Assembly: GCF_030651995.1 (NCBI RefSeq)
Contig: NZ_JAUSBN010000054.1
Location: 99,919 to 163,918, forward strand
Source of the DNA: Reyranella sp.
Lineage (GTDB): Bacteria > Pseudomonadota > Alphaproteobacteria > Reyranellales > Reyranellaceae
Reading direction: 5' to 3'
Length of the DNA stretch: 64,000 nt
Made by a program: the position numbers and the translations under genes. Below, piece after piece: positions 25,837 through 36,097 of the stretch. The notes beneath the pieces are model-generated. The model worked only from the letters and a program-made list of their open reading frames with translations. It was not told where the DNA came from and searched no databases. Every line of letters begins with the position of its first letter. Within the stretch, counting starts at the first letter, position 1.

Positions 25837-27135
25837 GTGACCGCGAACGATCCGATCGTTCAACGCCTGATGAGCCACCATCCGAGGGTCATCACCCTCG
25901 GGTTGGAGCGGATCGAGCGACTGCTGCTACGGCTGGGATCGCCGGAGCGGAAACTGCCGCCGCTGATCCATGTCGCCGGCACCAACGGCAAGGGCTCCCT
26001 GGTCGCCTATCTGCGCGCCATCGCCGAAGCCGCCGGCTATCGCGTGCACGTCTATACCTCACCGCATCTCGTGCGCTTCAACGAGCGTATCCGCATCGCC
26101 GGCCAGCTGATCGGAGACCACGAACTCGACACGATGCTGACCGAGTGCGAGGAGGCGAACGGCGATACGCCAATCTCCTTCTTCGACATCACCACCGCAC
26201 TCGCCTACCTGGCCTTTTCGCGCGTGCCGGCCGACCTCGGCATCATCGAGGTCGGTATGGGCGGCCGCTTCGACAGCACCAACGTGATCGAGCCGGCTTT
26301 GTCGGCCATCACGCCGGTCGGCTACGACCATACGGGCTTCCTGGGCGACAAGCTCGAAGGCATCGCCTGGGAGAAGGCCGGCATCCTGAAGCGCGCGACG
26401 CCCGCCGTGATCGGCCGTCAGCGCGAGGTCAGCGCGCAGGTGATCGAGACCGAGGCGGCCAAGCTCGCGGCCCCGCTGTTCCGGATGGGGCGCGAGTGGC
26501 AGGTGACGCCGCGGGACTCGGGTTTCCGCTACGAAAGCGATCTCCTCGCGCTCGACCTGCCCAACCCCGCACTGGTGGGCGCCCATCAGATCGACAATGC
26601 CGCGACCGCCGTAGCCTGCATCGAGCGCCTGCGGGCCGCGCGCTTCGACATCGACGACACCGCGATCCGCAAGGGGCTAGGCTCCGTCGAGTGGCCGGCG
26701 CGGCTGCAGCGTCTCACGAAAGGGCCACTGCCGGACTCGTTGCCCCCCGGATGCGAGCTCTGGCTCGACGGCGGCCACAACGAGGATTGCGGCATCGTGC
26801 TCGGCCGCATGGCGGCGGAGTGGGCGAAGGAGCCGGCGGCGCTGCCGCTCTATCTCGTCTTCGCCATGCAGACGACCAAGGATGCGTCGGGCTTTCTGCG
26901 GCCGCTGGCGCGCTATGCCGCGGCGGCGCGCGCGGTGCCGTTTCCCGAGGGACATGCCGCCTACACGCCTCAGGAAGCCTGCGCGCGGGCGTCCGATGTC
27001 GGGCTCGAATGCGTGCCCGCAAACGACATCGGCGCGGCACTGGAAGACCTGTTGGCCACCCAGCCCGCGCCGATGCGCATTCTCATCTGCGGCTCGCTCT
27101 ACCTTGCGGGCGAGGTCCTCGTCCGCAACGGCTGA
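25837..27135 (+). CDS. folC: Bifunctional dihydrofolate/folylpolyglutamate synthase
   Basis: 432 residues, GTG start. It adds glutamate to dihydropteroate and to folates. Mur-ligase fold: P-loop HVAGTNGKGS, TSPHLVRFNERI, the ATP/Mg site FFDITTALAYLAF, EVGMGGRFDSTN, and the C-terminal domain beginning around WPARLQRL with LDGGHNEDC. The normal DGAHN motif is changed to DGGHN. It follows accD with 1 nt between them and converges with trxA. Confidence 0.93.
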   Translation: MTANDPIVQRLMSHHPRVITLGLERIERLLLRLGSPERKLPPLIHVAGTNGKGSLVAYLRAIAEAAGYRVHVYTSPHLVRFNERIRIAGQLIGDHELDTMLTECEEANGDTPISFFDITTALAYLAFSRVPADLGIIEVGMGGRFDSTNVIEPALSAITPVGYDHTGFLGDKLEGIAWEKAGILKRATPAVIGRQREVSAQVIETEAAKLAAPLFRMGREWQVTPRDSGFRYESDLLALDLPNPALVGAHQIDNAATAVACIERLRAARFDIDDTAIRKGLGSVEWPARLQRLTKGPLPDSLPPGCELWLDGGHNEDCGIVLGRMAAEWAKEPAALPLYLVFAMQTTKDASGFLRPLARYAAAARAVPFPEGHAAYTPQEACARASDVGLECVPANDIGAALEDLLATQPAPMRILICGSLYLAGEVLVRNG

Positions 27136-27147
27136 ACCGCAACCGGA

Positions 27148-27465
27148 TCAGACGACGGTATTGATCCAGCTCACCAGCTTCTGCTTCGGCTCGGCGCCGA
27201 TCTTGGTGGCCGCGACCTGGCCATTCTTGAACAGCAGCAGGGTCGGGATCGACCGTACGCCGTAGCGCGTCGGCGCCATCGGGTTCTCGTCGATGTTGAT
27301 CTTTACGACCTTGAGCTTGCCGTCCATCTCCTTGGAGATGTCCTCGAGCGAGGGGCCGATCATGCGGCAGGGGCCGCACCACTCGGCCCAGAAGTCGACG
27401 AGGACGGGCGTGTCGGACTTCAGGACTTCTTCCTCGAAGGAAGCATCGGTTGCTTTGATGGTCAT
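27148..27465 (-). CDS. trxA: Thioredoxin
   Basis: 105 residues, the normal size. A cytoplasmic dithiol reductant with the canonical active site [10 protein letters not shown] (Cys30, Cys33) and cis-Pro in [12 protein letters not shown]. The start at 27465 has GGGAGA 8 nt upstream; the longer frame to 27555 is not supported. It lies 86 nt downstream of addA on the same strand. This matches the conserved alphaproteobacterial addB-addA-trxA-folC neighbourhood. Confidence 0.96.
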   Translation of the reverse strand: MTIKATDASFEEEVLKSDTPVLVDFWAEWCGPCRMIGPSLEDISKEMDGKLKVVKINIDENPMAPTRYGVRSIPTLLLFKNGQVAATKIGAEPKQKLVSWINTVV

Positions 27466-27551
27466 CACGTATTCTCCCAAAAACACTACAGGCCGGTCGA
27501 GGGGACCGGCGCCGCCCTTGGCCCAGAAGCTAGGAACGCACGCCCCCCGAG

Positions 27552-30500
27552 TCAAGATGCGGCGGCATAAGGCATTGATTTATCTAGGGTTTCTGCGGCG
27601 ATCTCCATGAGGCGAGGAGCCGCCGTCCAGAGCAGGAAGGCTCTCACCCTGCGGCCGGGATAGATCCGCTGCAGCAGGGCGCGATACAGCGCGAGCTGGC
27701 GGCGATAGACCAGCGCCACGTCTTCAGCCGATTCCGGCGGGGGCCGGTTGGTCTTGTAGTCGACGATCAGGACTTCGGTGTCCGAGACGGCAAGCCGGTC
27801 GACCTGGCCGCTCACCGTGAAGGTGCCGCGCGGCGTCTGCAGGGTGCCGATCAGCGGCACCTCCGCCCGCGATCCCGGCGCGAACAGGTCGGCGTGCGCC
27901 GGTGCCTCGGTGACGGCGAGCGCCTCGTCGGCCCAGTGCTCGACGTCCTCCGGTGCGAGCCCGTGCGCGGACTGCGCGAGGAAGCGGCGTGCGGCGGCGG
28001 CACGCTCCGCGGCCGGCAGCCCGGGAAGATGGCGCAGCAGATCGTGCAGCAGCAGGCCGCGCTGCCAGCGCCTTGGATCGTCGGCGAGCAGCGGGCTGTA
28101 GGCCCGCGGCCCGGCTGCCGCCTCGTCGGGGAGGGGTTGCGACGGGGCAAGCGGTGTCGGCGGGTCGGGCTCACCCGGCGCCGGCTCGGTCCACCAGGGA
28201 GGCTGCGGCGCCTCGTCGGCGATCGGCAGTTCGCGGTGCTCGGCTTCGGCGACATGACCTTCGTTCGTCAGCTCGAAACCATCGCCTGACCAGCCATCGG
28301 CCACGAGCGCGGTGAAGTCGAATGGCCGCGCCATGGCACGGCCGTTCTCGTCCTCGCTGCTGGCGCGCAGCCCGGCTTCGATGCGCTCGTACCAGCAGCC
28401 GCGATCGGGCTTCTTCGAGCTAACCCAGCCGCCGACGTAGAGCCGGTCCTCGGCGCGCGTCATGGCGACGTAGAGGAGCCGGTTCTGCTCCTCCAGCGCG
28501 CGCTGGTGCATTTCGCTTCGCCAGGCGCGGGCCGCTTCGTTGGCGTCGTCGGTCCGCGGCAACCAGAGACGTGCCTCGCCTTCGGCGCCGGCCAGCAGCC
28601 GCTCGGAATCGCGCGGCACCCTCGTCGTGTCGGGCAGGTAGACGATCGGCGCCTGCAGGCCCTTCGAGGCGTGCACGGTCAGGATGCGCAACTCGCGCCG
28701 CCGGTTCTGGTCGAGGTCGCGCTTGATCTCGCCGCCGCCGGTTTCGAACCAGCGCAGGAAGCCCTGCAGCGAACCGCCTTCGATGCCCTGGTACTGCAGT
28801 GCGCGCGCCAGCAGCTCGTCGATCGGATCGGAGGCCTCGCGGCCGAGCCGCTCGAGCAATCGTCGACGGCCACCCTCCGGCCCGAGCACGCGCGCGAAGA
28901 AATCGAAGGGCGTGTCGTAGTCGGCGCGCTTCAGCCAGTCGGCCAGTGTCGCGTAAGCCGCGGCAAACGGCGCCTCGCTCGCGCGCTCGCGCAGGGCACG
29001 CCACAGATGGCCGGTGCGCTTCCACGCCAGGGTGAAGAGCTGGTCCTCGTCGAGCCCGATCAGCGGCGACTTCAGCAAGGCCGCGAGATTGAGATCGTCC
29101 TGCGGCAGCAGGACGAAGCGCGCCATCGCCAGCAGGTCCTGGATCGCGAGTTCCTGGCCGAGGTTCAGCCGGTCGACACCCGCGACCTCGACGCCCTCGC
29201 GCTTCAACGCCCGCACCAGCGCATTCACGAACTCGTTGCGCCGCCGCACCAGCACCATGAAGTGGCCGGCATGCAGCTTCTCGCCGTCGCGTGCGCGTCT
29301 CTCCGTGGCGATCAGGTGCTTGGCGTGCGCGGCGATCAATCGCGCCAGCCGTTCATGTGGCAGCCCCTGCGTCGCGCCGCGCCCCATGTTTTCGATGTCT
29401 GTCGTGTCGGCCTCGTCCTCGCTGCCGACGACCAGGGGCCACAGCTCGACCCGTCCCGGCTCGTTCCTGCGGCTGGTCAGGTGCCGGACCGTGCCGGCCT
29501 CGCCGACGCCGCGCGCAGCGTCGGACTGGCCGAACACCCAGTCGACCGCGTCGAGCACGGCCGGTGTCGAGCGGAACGAGACGTTGAGGCCGACCGGCAC
29601 GAACATCCTGTCGGCGATGCGGCTGCGCTCGTCGAACCAGAGGCGCATCTCTTCGAGCTTGCGCGGATCGGCGCGCTGGAAGCCGAAGATCGACTGCTTG
29701 GTGTCGCCGACCGCGAAGATGGTCCGGCTGCGGCCGACCGCACCCTCGCCCACGAAGAATTCCTCGGTGAGCCGCCGGATCACTTCCCACTGGTCGGGAT
29801 TGGTGTCCTGTGCCTCGTCGACCAGCACGTGATCGATGCCGCCATCGAGCTTGAACAGCACCCAGGCGGCGCTTTCCGCTGTCTCCAGCAGGCGGCGCGT
29901 CGCCACGATCAGGTCGTCATAGTCGAGCACGGCGCGGCGGCGCTTGGCACGCGTGTAGCGGCCGGCGACGTCGAGGCCGAGGCGCAGCAGGGCCAGGGTC
30001 AGCTCGACAAGTGCTTGGCCCCGCGCGCATTCGAGACGCTCGGCCTCGGCCAGGAGACTCTCGACGATGCCGGGCAGACGCTTCTGCGCCGCCTTGGTCG
30101 CGAGTGTCTTGCGCACCTGGCCCTTGTCGGTGAAGAACACGCTTCGATAGGCCGGACTGAGATCGTCGCGCCCGTCGTCCAGCCAGCTGGCGATCTTCTC
30201 GCCATTCGGCCCATCGGTCTTGCCGCCGGCTTCGACCATGGCCCGCGCCGCCTCGCGCAGTGCGGCTTCGTCGAGCGCCGCCGCGCCCTCGCATTTCAGG
30301 TGCCGGCGGAGCCGCGCGCCGAGCTTCGCGAGACCGGCCTCGTCGGCGACCTGGGCCAGCAGCCAGGCACGTTCGCTCAGCAGCCGCGTCATCAGCTCCG
30401 CATACTCGGCGATCGAGACTTTGCGGGCGACGGAAGCCAGCGCGGCGGACAGCGCCGGCGGCGCGTCGTTGCGCGCCAGGGCTTCCATCTGCTCGTCCTG

Positions 30501-30989
30501 CACGCGGCGCAGGATCGTCTGAGCCTCGGCCTCGTCGAGGATCTCGAAGCCCGGTGCGACGCCTGCCTCCAGCGGGAAGCGTTTCAGCAGCGCCTGGCAG
30601 AAGGCATGGATGGTGAGGATGTTGATGCCGCCCGGCGCATCGAGCACGCGCGCGAACAGGCGGCGCGCCACGACGCGCTGTGCGGGATCGGGCGCCCGGT
30701 CGATCAGTTTGGCGATGCCGGCGTCGAGCGTCGCTTCGTCGGCCAGCGCCCAGCGGCCCAGCTGGTGGGCGAGGCGGTTGCGCATCTCGGCCGCCGCCGC
30801 CTTGGTGAAGGTGAGGCAGAGGATGCGTTCGGGTTTGACGCCTTCGAGCAGCAGCCGTGTCACGCGGTCGGTAAGGACCTTCGTCTTGCCCGTGCCCGCA
30901 TTGGCCACGACCCAGGCGGAGTGATCGGGCGTCGTGGCGCGCCGCTGCGCGTCGGTCGCCAGGGCGATGGCGTCGAGCACGTCGCTCAT
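27552..30989 (-). CDS. addA: Double-strand break repair helicase-nuclease AddA
   Basis: 1145 residues. With AddB it resects DNA ends for RecA-mediated recombination, the alphaproteobacterial counterpart of RecBCD. UvrD-type helicase motifs: Walker [27 protein letters not shown], Walker [29 protein letters not shown] and [15 protein letters not shown]. The C-terminal RecB-type nuclease has [11 protein letters not shown]. The ATG at 30989 overlaps the addB stop by 4 nt (ATGA); the frame upstream of it is addB shadow. Confidence 0.95.
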   Translation of the reverse strand: MSDVLDAIALATDAQRRATTPDHSAWVVANAGTGKTKVLTDRVTRLLLEGVKPERILCLTFTKAAAAEMRNRLAHQLGRWALADEATLDAGIAKLIDRAPDPAQRVVARRLFARVLDAPGGINILTIHAFCQALLKRFPLEAGVAPGFEILDEAEAQTILRRVQDEQMEALARNDAPPALSAALASVARKVSIAEYAELMTRLLSERAWLLAQVADEAGLAKLGARLRRHLKCEGAAALDEAALREAARAMVEAGGKTDGPNGEKIASWLDDGRDDLSPAYRSVFFTDKGQVRKTLATKAAQKRLPGIVESLLAEAERLECARGQALVELTLALLRLGLDVAGRYTRAKRRRAVLDYDDLIVATRRLLETAESAAWVLFKLDGGIDHVLVDEAQDTNPDQWEVIRRLTEEFFVGEGAVGRSRTIFAVGDTKQSIFGFQRADPRKLEEMRLWFDERSRIADRMFVPVGLNVSFRSTPAVLDAVDWVFGQSDAARGVGEAGTVRHLTSRRNEPGRVELWPLVVGSEDEADTTDIENMGRGATQGLPHERLARLIAAHAKHLIATERRARDGEKLHAGHFMVLVRRRNEFVNALVRALKREGVEVAGVDRLNLGQELAIQDLLAMARFVLLPQDDLNLAALLKSPLIGLDEDQLFTLAWKRTGHLWRALRERASEAPFAAAYATLADWLKRADYDTPFDFFARVLGPEGGRRRLLERLGREASDPIDELLARALQYQGIEGGSLQGFLRWFETGGGEIKRDLDQNRRRELRILTVHASKGLQAPIVYLPDTTRVPRDSERLLAGAEGEARLWLPRTDDANEAARAWRSEMHQRALEEQNRLLYVAMTRAEDRLYVGGWVSSKKPDRGCWYERIEAGLRASSEDENGRAMARPFDFTALVADGWSGDGFELTNEGHVAEAEHRELPIADEAPQPPWWTEPAPGEPDPPTPLAPSQPLPDEAAAGPRAYSPLLADDPRRWQRGLLLHDLLRHLPGLPAAERAAAARRFLAQSAHGLAPEDVEHWADEALAVTEAPAHADLFAPGSRAEVPLIGTLQTPRGTFTVSGQVDRLAVSDTEVLIVDYKTNRPPPESAEDVALVYRRQLALYRALLQRIYPGRRVRAFLLWTAAPRLMEIAAETLDKSMPYAAAS

Positions 30990-33934
30990 TCCTCGCCGGC
31001 TCCCGCCGTCGACCATTCGGTGATCCGCTCGAGATGGGCGTAGTCGTTGAAGTAGGGACCGTGGGCCGGCCAGGGCAGCGCAGGATAGGCGGTGCCCGGT
31101 TTGGCGAAGTGATCGGCCATCTTCTCGACCAGCACCATCATCTCGGCCACGAGCTCGTCGCTGCCCTCGATCTCGCTCACCTTGCCGCCGTCGTCGAGGC
31201 CGTTGGCCTGCCAGTAGGAGAGGCGCACGGTCTTTGCCTTGCCGTCGATCTTCTCGAAGCCGCCGCGCTCGGCCATCGCCGCTTCCAGCAGGAGCTGCGG
31301 CGCGAACAGCGCCTCCAGTTCCTTCTTGGTCGGCACGCGGCCGGTCTTGTAGTCGATGATTTCCCAGATGCCGCGCTCCAGCTCGTCGACCCGGTCCGCG
31401 CGCGCCTCGATCCGTAGGGGCCGCGAAGCGGGTCCGATGGTCATCGCGGCATTGCTTTCGCTCGTTAGAAGCCTGGTGCCGGTGCTGCGGCGCGCACTCT
31501 CCTCGGCGACGAACCAGCGCGCGAGGCGCTGGAAGCGCGGCCACCAGAAGGCGCGCTCCGCCGGGGCCGTCAGCAGTTCGGCGAGATGCTTTTCGCCGAG
31601 CCCTTCGAACTCGCGCACGGCATCGGGCGGAAGCACGCCGGACGGATGCAGGCTCAGGAACTCGTCGAGTGCTTTATGCAGGGCATTGCCGCGATCGGCG
31701 GCGCCCAGCTCGGCTTCCAGCGGATCGAGTGCCTCGAGCCTCAGGATTCGCCGGGCATACAGGCCGTAGGGATCGCGCCGCCATTGCTCGACGCTCGAAA
31801 CCGAGAGCCGCGTCGGCCGCGCTTCGACGGGTGGACGCGGCTCGGGCCGCGGCCAAGGTGCGTAGATGTCGGGCCGGTCGATCGCCTCGGCCCAGGCGAT
31901 GAAGCTGCGCCGGCCGCGCTGGATGTATTCCGGCACCGGCGCGGTACTGCCGGGCTCGTAGCCGAACAGCGCATCGAGGCGCGCCAGCCAGCGCGACGGC
32001 ACGGTGGGCGCACCACCCTCGCGTTCCGCGCGCGTCAGAAGGACCCGTTCGGCGCCGAGGGCGGCCACGAAATCATGCGCCGACAGGCCGATCCGGCGCT
32101 CGGGCTGCTGCAGACCGAGTTCGGCACGCATCGGCCGATTGATCCACGGGCCGGTCTCGACGGCGGGCGGCCAGGTGCCGTCGTTGAGGCCGCCGAGGAC
32201 CAGCAGGTCGGCGCGCTGCAGGCGGGCTTCGAGCGGTCCCCAGATCGACAGGCGCGGGTGACGTCCGAAGGCCGGGCGGATCGTCTCCGGCTCCAGCATG
32301 GCCGCGAACAGGCCGGGCCATTCGCCCGATGCGATCGCGGGATGGTTCGCCCAGGCGGTGCGCAGGCGCCCCAATACGTCTGCCAGGGCGCTGCCGGCTT
32401 CGCCCGACCACAACGTCTCGGGCGGCGAGATCTTCTCGGCGGCGGCGATGGTGGCGGCGAGCAGCGCATCGGGCTCGGCCTTGCCGTGCATCAGCTCGAC
32501 GAGCGACTGGGTGGCTTGGTCGAGCCGGTCGAGCAGCGCCTTCACGGCGGCGCGGTCGCCGGGATCGCCGAACTTCGCTTCGTCCACGCGGGCTCGGATC
32601 GACGGCAAACCCGGTGCCGGCTTGAGGCCGCGCAGGCACTTGCGGTCGAGTCGCCGCGTCGCATCGAGGATGGAGGCGCGGTCCAGCCCCAGGGTGCAGA
32701 GAGGATGCTTGAGGAGCGCCAGCAACTCGACCGGTGCAAAGCCCGCGTCGACCACGGCGATCAGCGCATGCAGGAGCGCGGCGGACGGCGTGTCCACCAG
32801 GGGCGTGCCGGCCGAATCGTCGATGTCGATCCGCCAGCGCTTCAGTTCGGCAGCGACGCGTCGCGCCAGCCCGCGGTCGGGCGTGACGAGAGCCGCCGTG
32901 CGTCCTGGCGTGTCGAGAACGCTGCGCAGGGCCAGCGCCACGACCAGCGCCTCCTGGTGCGGCGTGGCGCAATCGGCGCGGGTCACATGCTCGAGCGACG
33001 CGGGCTCAGGCTTGACCCAGGCGTCGCTGGTCTCCGCCGGCCGCATCAGCTCGGTGATGAGGAAATGCCGGGCCGAGCCGCTCGCGGCGCCGGGCCACTC
33101 CTGGACGTCGGCGCGGGTGCGGCCCAGCGCGGTCAGCAGTTCGCGCAGGCCGTATTGCGGATGCGATGGATCGAGAGCCTCCCAGCTTGCCTCGTCCATG
33201 TCCTGGTCGAGGCCTGGCAGGACGACCGCACCCTGCGGCAGTTCGGCGATGGCCGCGAGAAGGTCGCGCGTCGCAGGCTGCGAGCCGGTCGAGCCCGCCG
33301 CGATCACGGGCATTTGCGGCGGTCGTGTGCGCCATCGGTTAGCCTGGTTGCGGATCGCCAGGGTGCGCCGCTCGATGGCGTCGATCTGCCCGCGCGCCGC
33401 GAGCATCTGCGGCCAGTGTTCGCCGACGATGGCGAGAAATCTCAGCGTGCGCTGCCAGTGGCTCGCGAAGTTGCCTTCGACCAGCCCTTCGAGTTGCGAG
33501 AACGAGACGCCCTCGATGGCGAGTTCGTCGAGCAGGCGGCCGAGTTCGCGCGCGAGTTTCAGCGCCTGCGCCGCCGACTGCGCAATGGGGTGGCCGTGGT
33601 CGTCGGTGAAGGCCGCAACGAGCTGCGTCAGAAGCGCGTCGCGCTCCGCGGGATCGATGGCGGGCGGCAGGGTGAGCGCATCGCCGTCGCCGGAGGCGAT
33701 CTCCCAGTCGCCGTCGTCGACATCGCCCAGCGGTGCCATGCGCGGCAGGATCGTGGGCGTTCCGTCGGCGGCGCGCAGGAAGGCTTCGCGCAGGGCGCGG
33801 ACCGAACGCCGCGTCGGCAGCAGGATCAGCACGTCGGCGAGGGCCAGCGGATCTCCGCCATGCTCGGCCAGCACCACCCGCGCCAGTTCGTCGGCGAAGC
33901 GCCGCTCCGTGGCGATGGTGAAGAGGCCTTTCAT
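30986..33934 (-). CDS. addB: Double-strand break repair protein AddB
   Basis: 982 residues. Partner of AddA, an inactivated helicase plus nuclease. The N-terminus MKGLFTIATERRFADELARVVLAEHGGDP leads into a degenerate helicase region (LILLPTRRSVRALREAF). The C-terminal PD-(D/E)xK nuclease has IDYKTGRVPTKKELE preceded by LRIEARADRVDEL. No four-cysteine iron-sulfur staple is seen around the nuclease domain, in line with the alphaproteobacterial AddB form. Its start overlaps the murU stop by 4 nt. Confidence 0.93.
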   Translation of the reverse strand: MKGLFTIATERRFADELARVVLAEHGGDPLALADVLILLPTRRSVRALREAFLRAADGTPTILPRMAPLGDVDDGDWEIASGDGDALTLPPAIDPAERDALLTQLVAAFTDDHGHPIAQSAAQALKLARELGRLLDELAIEGVSFSQLEGLVEGNFASHWQRTLRFLAIVGEHWPQMLAARGQIDAIERRTLAIRNQANRWRTRPPQMPVIAAGSTGSQPATRDLLAAIAELPQGAVVLPGLDQDMDEASWEALDPSHPQYGLRELLTALGRTRADVQEWPGAASGSARHFLITELMRPAETSDAWVKPEPASLEHVTRADCATPHQEALVVALALRSVLDTPGRTAALVTPDRGLARRVAAELKRWRIDIDDSAGTPLVDTPSAALLHALIAVVDAGFAPVELLALLKHPLCTLGLDRASILDATRRLDRKCLRGLKPAPGLPSIRARVDEAKFGDPGDRAAVKALLDRLDQATQSLVELMHGKAEPDALLAATIAAAEKISPPETLWSGEAGSALADVLGRLRTAWANHPAIASGEWPGLFAAMLEPETIRPAFGRHPRLSIWGPLEARLQRADLLVLGGLNDGTWPPAVETGPWINRPMRAELGLQQPERRIGLSAHDFVAALGAERVLLTRAEREGGAPTVPSRWLARLDALFGYEPGSTAPVPEYIQRGRRSFIAWAEAIDRPDIYAPWPRPEPRPPVEARPTRLSVSSVEQWRRDPYGLYARRILRLEALDPLEAELGAADRGNALHKALDEFLSLHPSGVLPPDAVREFEGLGEKHLAELLTAPAERAFWWPRFQRLARWFVAEESARRSTGTRLLTSESNAAMTIGPASRPLRIEARADRVDELERGIWEIIDYKTGRVPTKKELEALFAPQLLLEAAMAERGGFEKIDGKAKTVRLSYWQANGLDDGGKVSEIEGSDELVAEMMVLVEKMADHFAKPGTAYPALPWPAHGPYFNDYAHLERITEWSTAGAGEE

Positions 33935-34623
33935 CCCAGCACGCGTTCGGCGGCGGCGAGGGCCTCGGGCGTGCCGATATGGAACCAGTCGCCATCGTGC
34001 ACGAGGGCGTGCAGGCGGCCGGCCTGCTCCGAGCGGTTCCACAGCTTCAGGAGCGAGAAGGGACCTTCGGGCGAGCCGTTGAACAGGCGTGAATCGCAGA
34101 CAGAGATGCTCGCGAAGAGATAGGGCGCGGTCTCGGCCGTGCCGCGATGCCGGGCGCGGCCGTCGGGTTCGAGATAGTAGTCGCCGCGATCCTTCTCCTC
34201 GCGGCCGATGGCGGTGGCCAGGGGATGGAGCAGCAGCAGCGCGTCCATGCGGTTGGGATCCCAGGCGGCGGCCAGGCGGCCCAGCAGGGACTCCGGCCCG
34301 TCGCGCCACAGCCCGTCGCCGTTCACGACGAAGAACGGCCCGTTGCCGAGCAGGGGCAGCGCATTGCGCACGCTGCCGCCGGTTTCCAGGAGATGATCCT
34401 CGCGAACGATGCGGGCGCGGCCGCCCACCCGATCAGCAATCTGGCTGCCCAGGTGATGCACGTTCACGACGATGTTCTGGACGCCGGTGCGCTGCAGGCG
34501 ATCCATGGTGCGTTCGAGCATCGAACGGCCCGCGACGGGGATCAACGGCTTGGGCGTGGAATCGGTCAGCGGCCGCATGCGCTCGCCGCGGCCAGCCGCC
34601 AGGATCATCGCGCTGCGGATCAT
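33931..34623 (-). CDS. murU: Nucleotidyltransferase, probable N-acetylmuramate-1-phosphate uridylyltransferase
   Basis: 230 residues. An NDP-sugar pyrophosphorylase fold: MILAAGRGERMRPLTDSTPKPLIPVAGRSMLE (nucleotide loop and Lys), NVHHLG, ETGGSVRNALPLLG, FFVVNGDGLW and DWFHIGTPEAL. It forms UDP-MurNAc from MurNAc-1-phosphate in the AmgK-MurU cell-wall recycling route that bypasses de novo UDP-MurNAc synthesis (and fosfomycin inhibition) in some proteobacteria. The call leans on its direct coupling to the kinase gene upstream (4-nt overlap). Confidence 0.88.
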   Translation of the reverse strand: MIRSAMILAAGRGERMRPLTDSTPKPLIPVAGRSMLERTMDRLQRTGVQNIVVNVHHLGSQIADRVGGRARIVREDHLLETGGSVRNALPLLGNGPFFVVNGDGLWRDGPESLLGRLAAAWDPNRMDALLLLHPLATAIGREEKDRGDYYLEPDGRARHRGTAETAPYLFASISVCDSRLFNGSPEGPFSLLKLWNRSEQAGRLHALVHDGDWFHIGTPEALAAAERVLG

Positions 34624-35627
34624 GAGCCGGCTCCGATGCGGCGCAGCTCCGGCGGCAGGGTGCGATCGACCCAGGCGCGCAGGGGCGACAGCGCCTCGTG
34701 CTGCAGGGCGCGCTCGAACATGCGCCAGACCCGCGGCAGGTGACGCAGGTAGTCGGGCTTGCCGTCGCGCCGAAGCAGGCGGACGAAAAGCCCGATGATG
34801 CGGGCATGGCGTTGCGCGGCCATCAGCGCGAAGCCGGTGCGGAAACCGGCGGCGTCGGCGATGCCTGCCTCGCCGACATAGCGATCGAGGCAGGCGGCAT
34901 GGACGGCGGGCGCCACGTCGCGGCGCGCGTCCTCGATCAGCGACACGAGGTCGTAGGAAGGATGGCCCCGCTGGGCGTCCTGGAAATCGAGCAGGCCGCA
35001 GGCCTTCACGCCGGGCCGGGCCGGCAGCCACAGGAGATTGTCCTGGTGATAGTCGCGCAGCAGCAGCGTCTCGGCCGTCGCGGGAAGCGCCGCCAGGCAC
35101 GCGTGCCACGCCGCGACGTAGCGCGCGGTTTCCTCGGGCGGCGTCGGCGTGCCGGTTGCTTCCGGCAGGTACCATTCCGGCAGCAGCATCGCCGCCTCGA
35201 TCAGCGCGTCGCCGGCATAGGCGCCGAGGCCGGGCAGCAGGCTGCGTTCGCCGGCGCGATGAATCTCGACCAGCACGTCGGTCGCCCGGCCGTAGAGCTC
35301 GCCCTCGTCGCCGCCCGCCGCCAGCACGCGCGCATAGGTGTCGTCGCCGAAATCCTCCAGCAGCAGGAATCCCTGCTCGGCATCCTCCGCAAGGATCTCC
35401 GGCGCGCTGAGACCGAGGGCGATCAGGTGCCTGCCGATCCGCACGAAGGGCCGCACGTCCTCCTGCGGCGGCGGGGCGTCCATGACGACCGCCGAGCCGC
35501 GCGGCCGGGTCAGGCGGAAGTACTTGCGGAACGAGGCGTCGCCCGCCAGCAGCCGTTCGCCGGCATCGCCCCAGCCGGCGCGATTCACGAACTCGGCCCG
35601 CAGCCGGTCGCGTTCAGATTTCGCCAA
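34620..35627 (-). CDS. amgK: Sugar kinase of aminoglycoside phosphotransferase fold, probable N-acetylmuramate/GlcNAc 1-kinase
   Basis: 335 residues, cytoplasmic. APH-type kinase: nucleotide loop GDASFRKYFRL, LLLEDFGDDTYA hinge, catalytic loop LLRDYHQDNLLWL and metal-binding GLLDFQDAQRGHPSYDL. This set is typical of AmgK, which phosphorylates MurNAc at C1 for MurU. It overlaps tsaE by 14 nt at its 5' end and murU by 4 nt at its 3' end, so the tsaE-amgK-murU-addB-addA genes look like one tightly coupled unit. Confidence 0.9.
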   Translation of the reverse strand: MAKSERDRLRAEFVNRAGWGDAGERLLAGDASFRKYFRLTRPRGSAVVMDAPPPQEDVRPFVRIGRHLIALGLSAPEILAEDAEQGFLLLEDFGDDTYARVLAAGGDEGELYGRATDVLVEIHRAGERSLLPGLGAYAGDALIEAAMLLPEWYLPEATGTPTPPEETARYVAAWHACLAALPATAETLLLRDYHQDNLLWLPARPGVKACGLLDFQDAQRGHPSYDLVSLIEDARRDVAPAVHAACLDRYVGEAGIADAAGFRTGFALMAAQRHARIIGLFVRLLRRDGKPDYLRHLPRVWRMFERALQHEALSPLRAWVDRTLPPELRRIGAGS

Positions 35628-36057
35628 AACGGGAGTCTCCTTCCAGAATCGCGCGCCGGCCTTCGCCCTCGACCGACAGGCTGACGGTGAGCCGCTCGCG
35701 CGGCAGAAGCGGTCCCAGCCGCTCGGCCCATTCGACCAGGGCCACGCCGTCGACGCGCGCCTCTTCCCAGCCCAGTTCGAAGACCTGTTCGGGCTCCTCC
35801 AGGCGATAGAGGTCGAAATGCCAGAAGCTGCCGCGGGAGGTCTCGTAGACCTCCACGAGCGTAAAGGTCGGGCTGGGCACGATCAGCGCCGGATCGCCCG
35901 CGGCGGCGCGCAGGATCGCGCGCGCCAACGTCGTCTTGCCGGCGCCAAGTCCGCCTTCCAGCGCCACGACGTCGCGCGGCTGCAGGCGGGCCGCCAATGC
36001 TGCGCCCAGCCGCTCGGTGGCGGCCTCGTCGGGAAGGGGCAAAGAAAAAGTCGGCAT
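35614..36057 (-). CDS. tsaE: tRNA threonylcarbamoyladenosine biosynthesis ATPase TsaE
   Basis: 147 residues. It drives the TsaD-TsaB cycle that puts t6A on ANN-decoding tRNAs. Walker A GGLGAGKTT (35-43), SPTFTLVEVYE, WHFDLYRLE and VALVEWAERLG are family motifs. The start codon lies inside the descending arm of a perfect 13-bp hairpin with a GAAA loop, and the only ribosome-site-like bases (GAAAG) fall in the loop. The family N-terminus (FSLPLPDEAATE) fits this start, so the frame is not mis-called. No alternative in-frame ATG, GTG or TTG near residues 2-15 fits as well. Confidence 0.93.
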   Translation of the reverse strand: MPTFSLPLPDEAATERLGAALAARLQPRDVVALEGGLGAGKTTLARAILRAAAGDPALIVPSPTFTLVEVYETSRGSFWHFDLYRLEEPEQVFELGWEEARVDGVALVEWAERLGPLLPRERLTVSLSVEGEGRRAILEGDSRFGEI

Positions 36058-36075
36058 CTTTCGATGCCGACTTTT
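36046..36075 (-). terminator. Intrinsic-terminator-like hairpin after ahcY that contains the tsaE start codon
   Basis: Read on the minus strand: a perfect 13-bp stem AAAAGTCGGCATC / GATGCCGACTTTT with a GAAA (GNRA) tetraloop, followed by a further T-rich tract (TTCTTT). It begins 22 nt after the ahcY stop, the right place for a Rho-independent terminator. The descending arm contains the ATG of tsaE (36057) and its first three codons. Confidence 0.8.
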
Positions 36076-36097
36076 AGCACGTGCCCCTGTGGGGCGA

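Noticed and set aside
30990..31544. N-terminal extension of addA in the same frame up to 31544
   Set aside because: It lies wholly inside addB in another frame, has an Arg-rich shadow composition and no helicase features; AddA starts at its ATG overlapping the addB stop.
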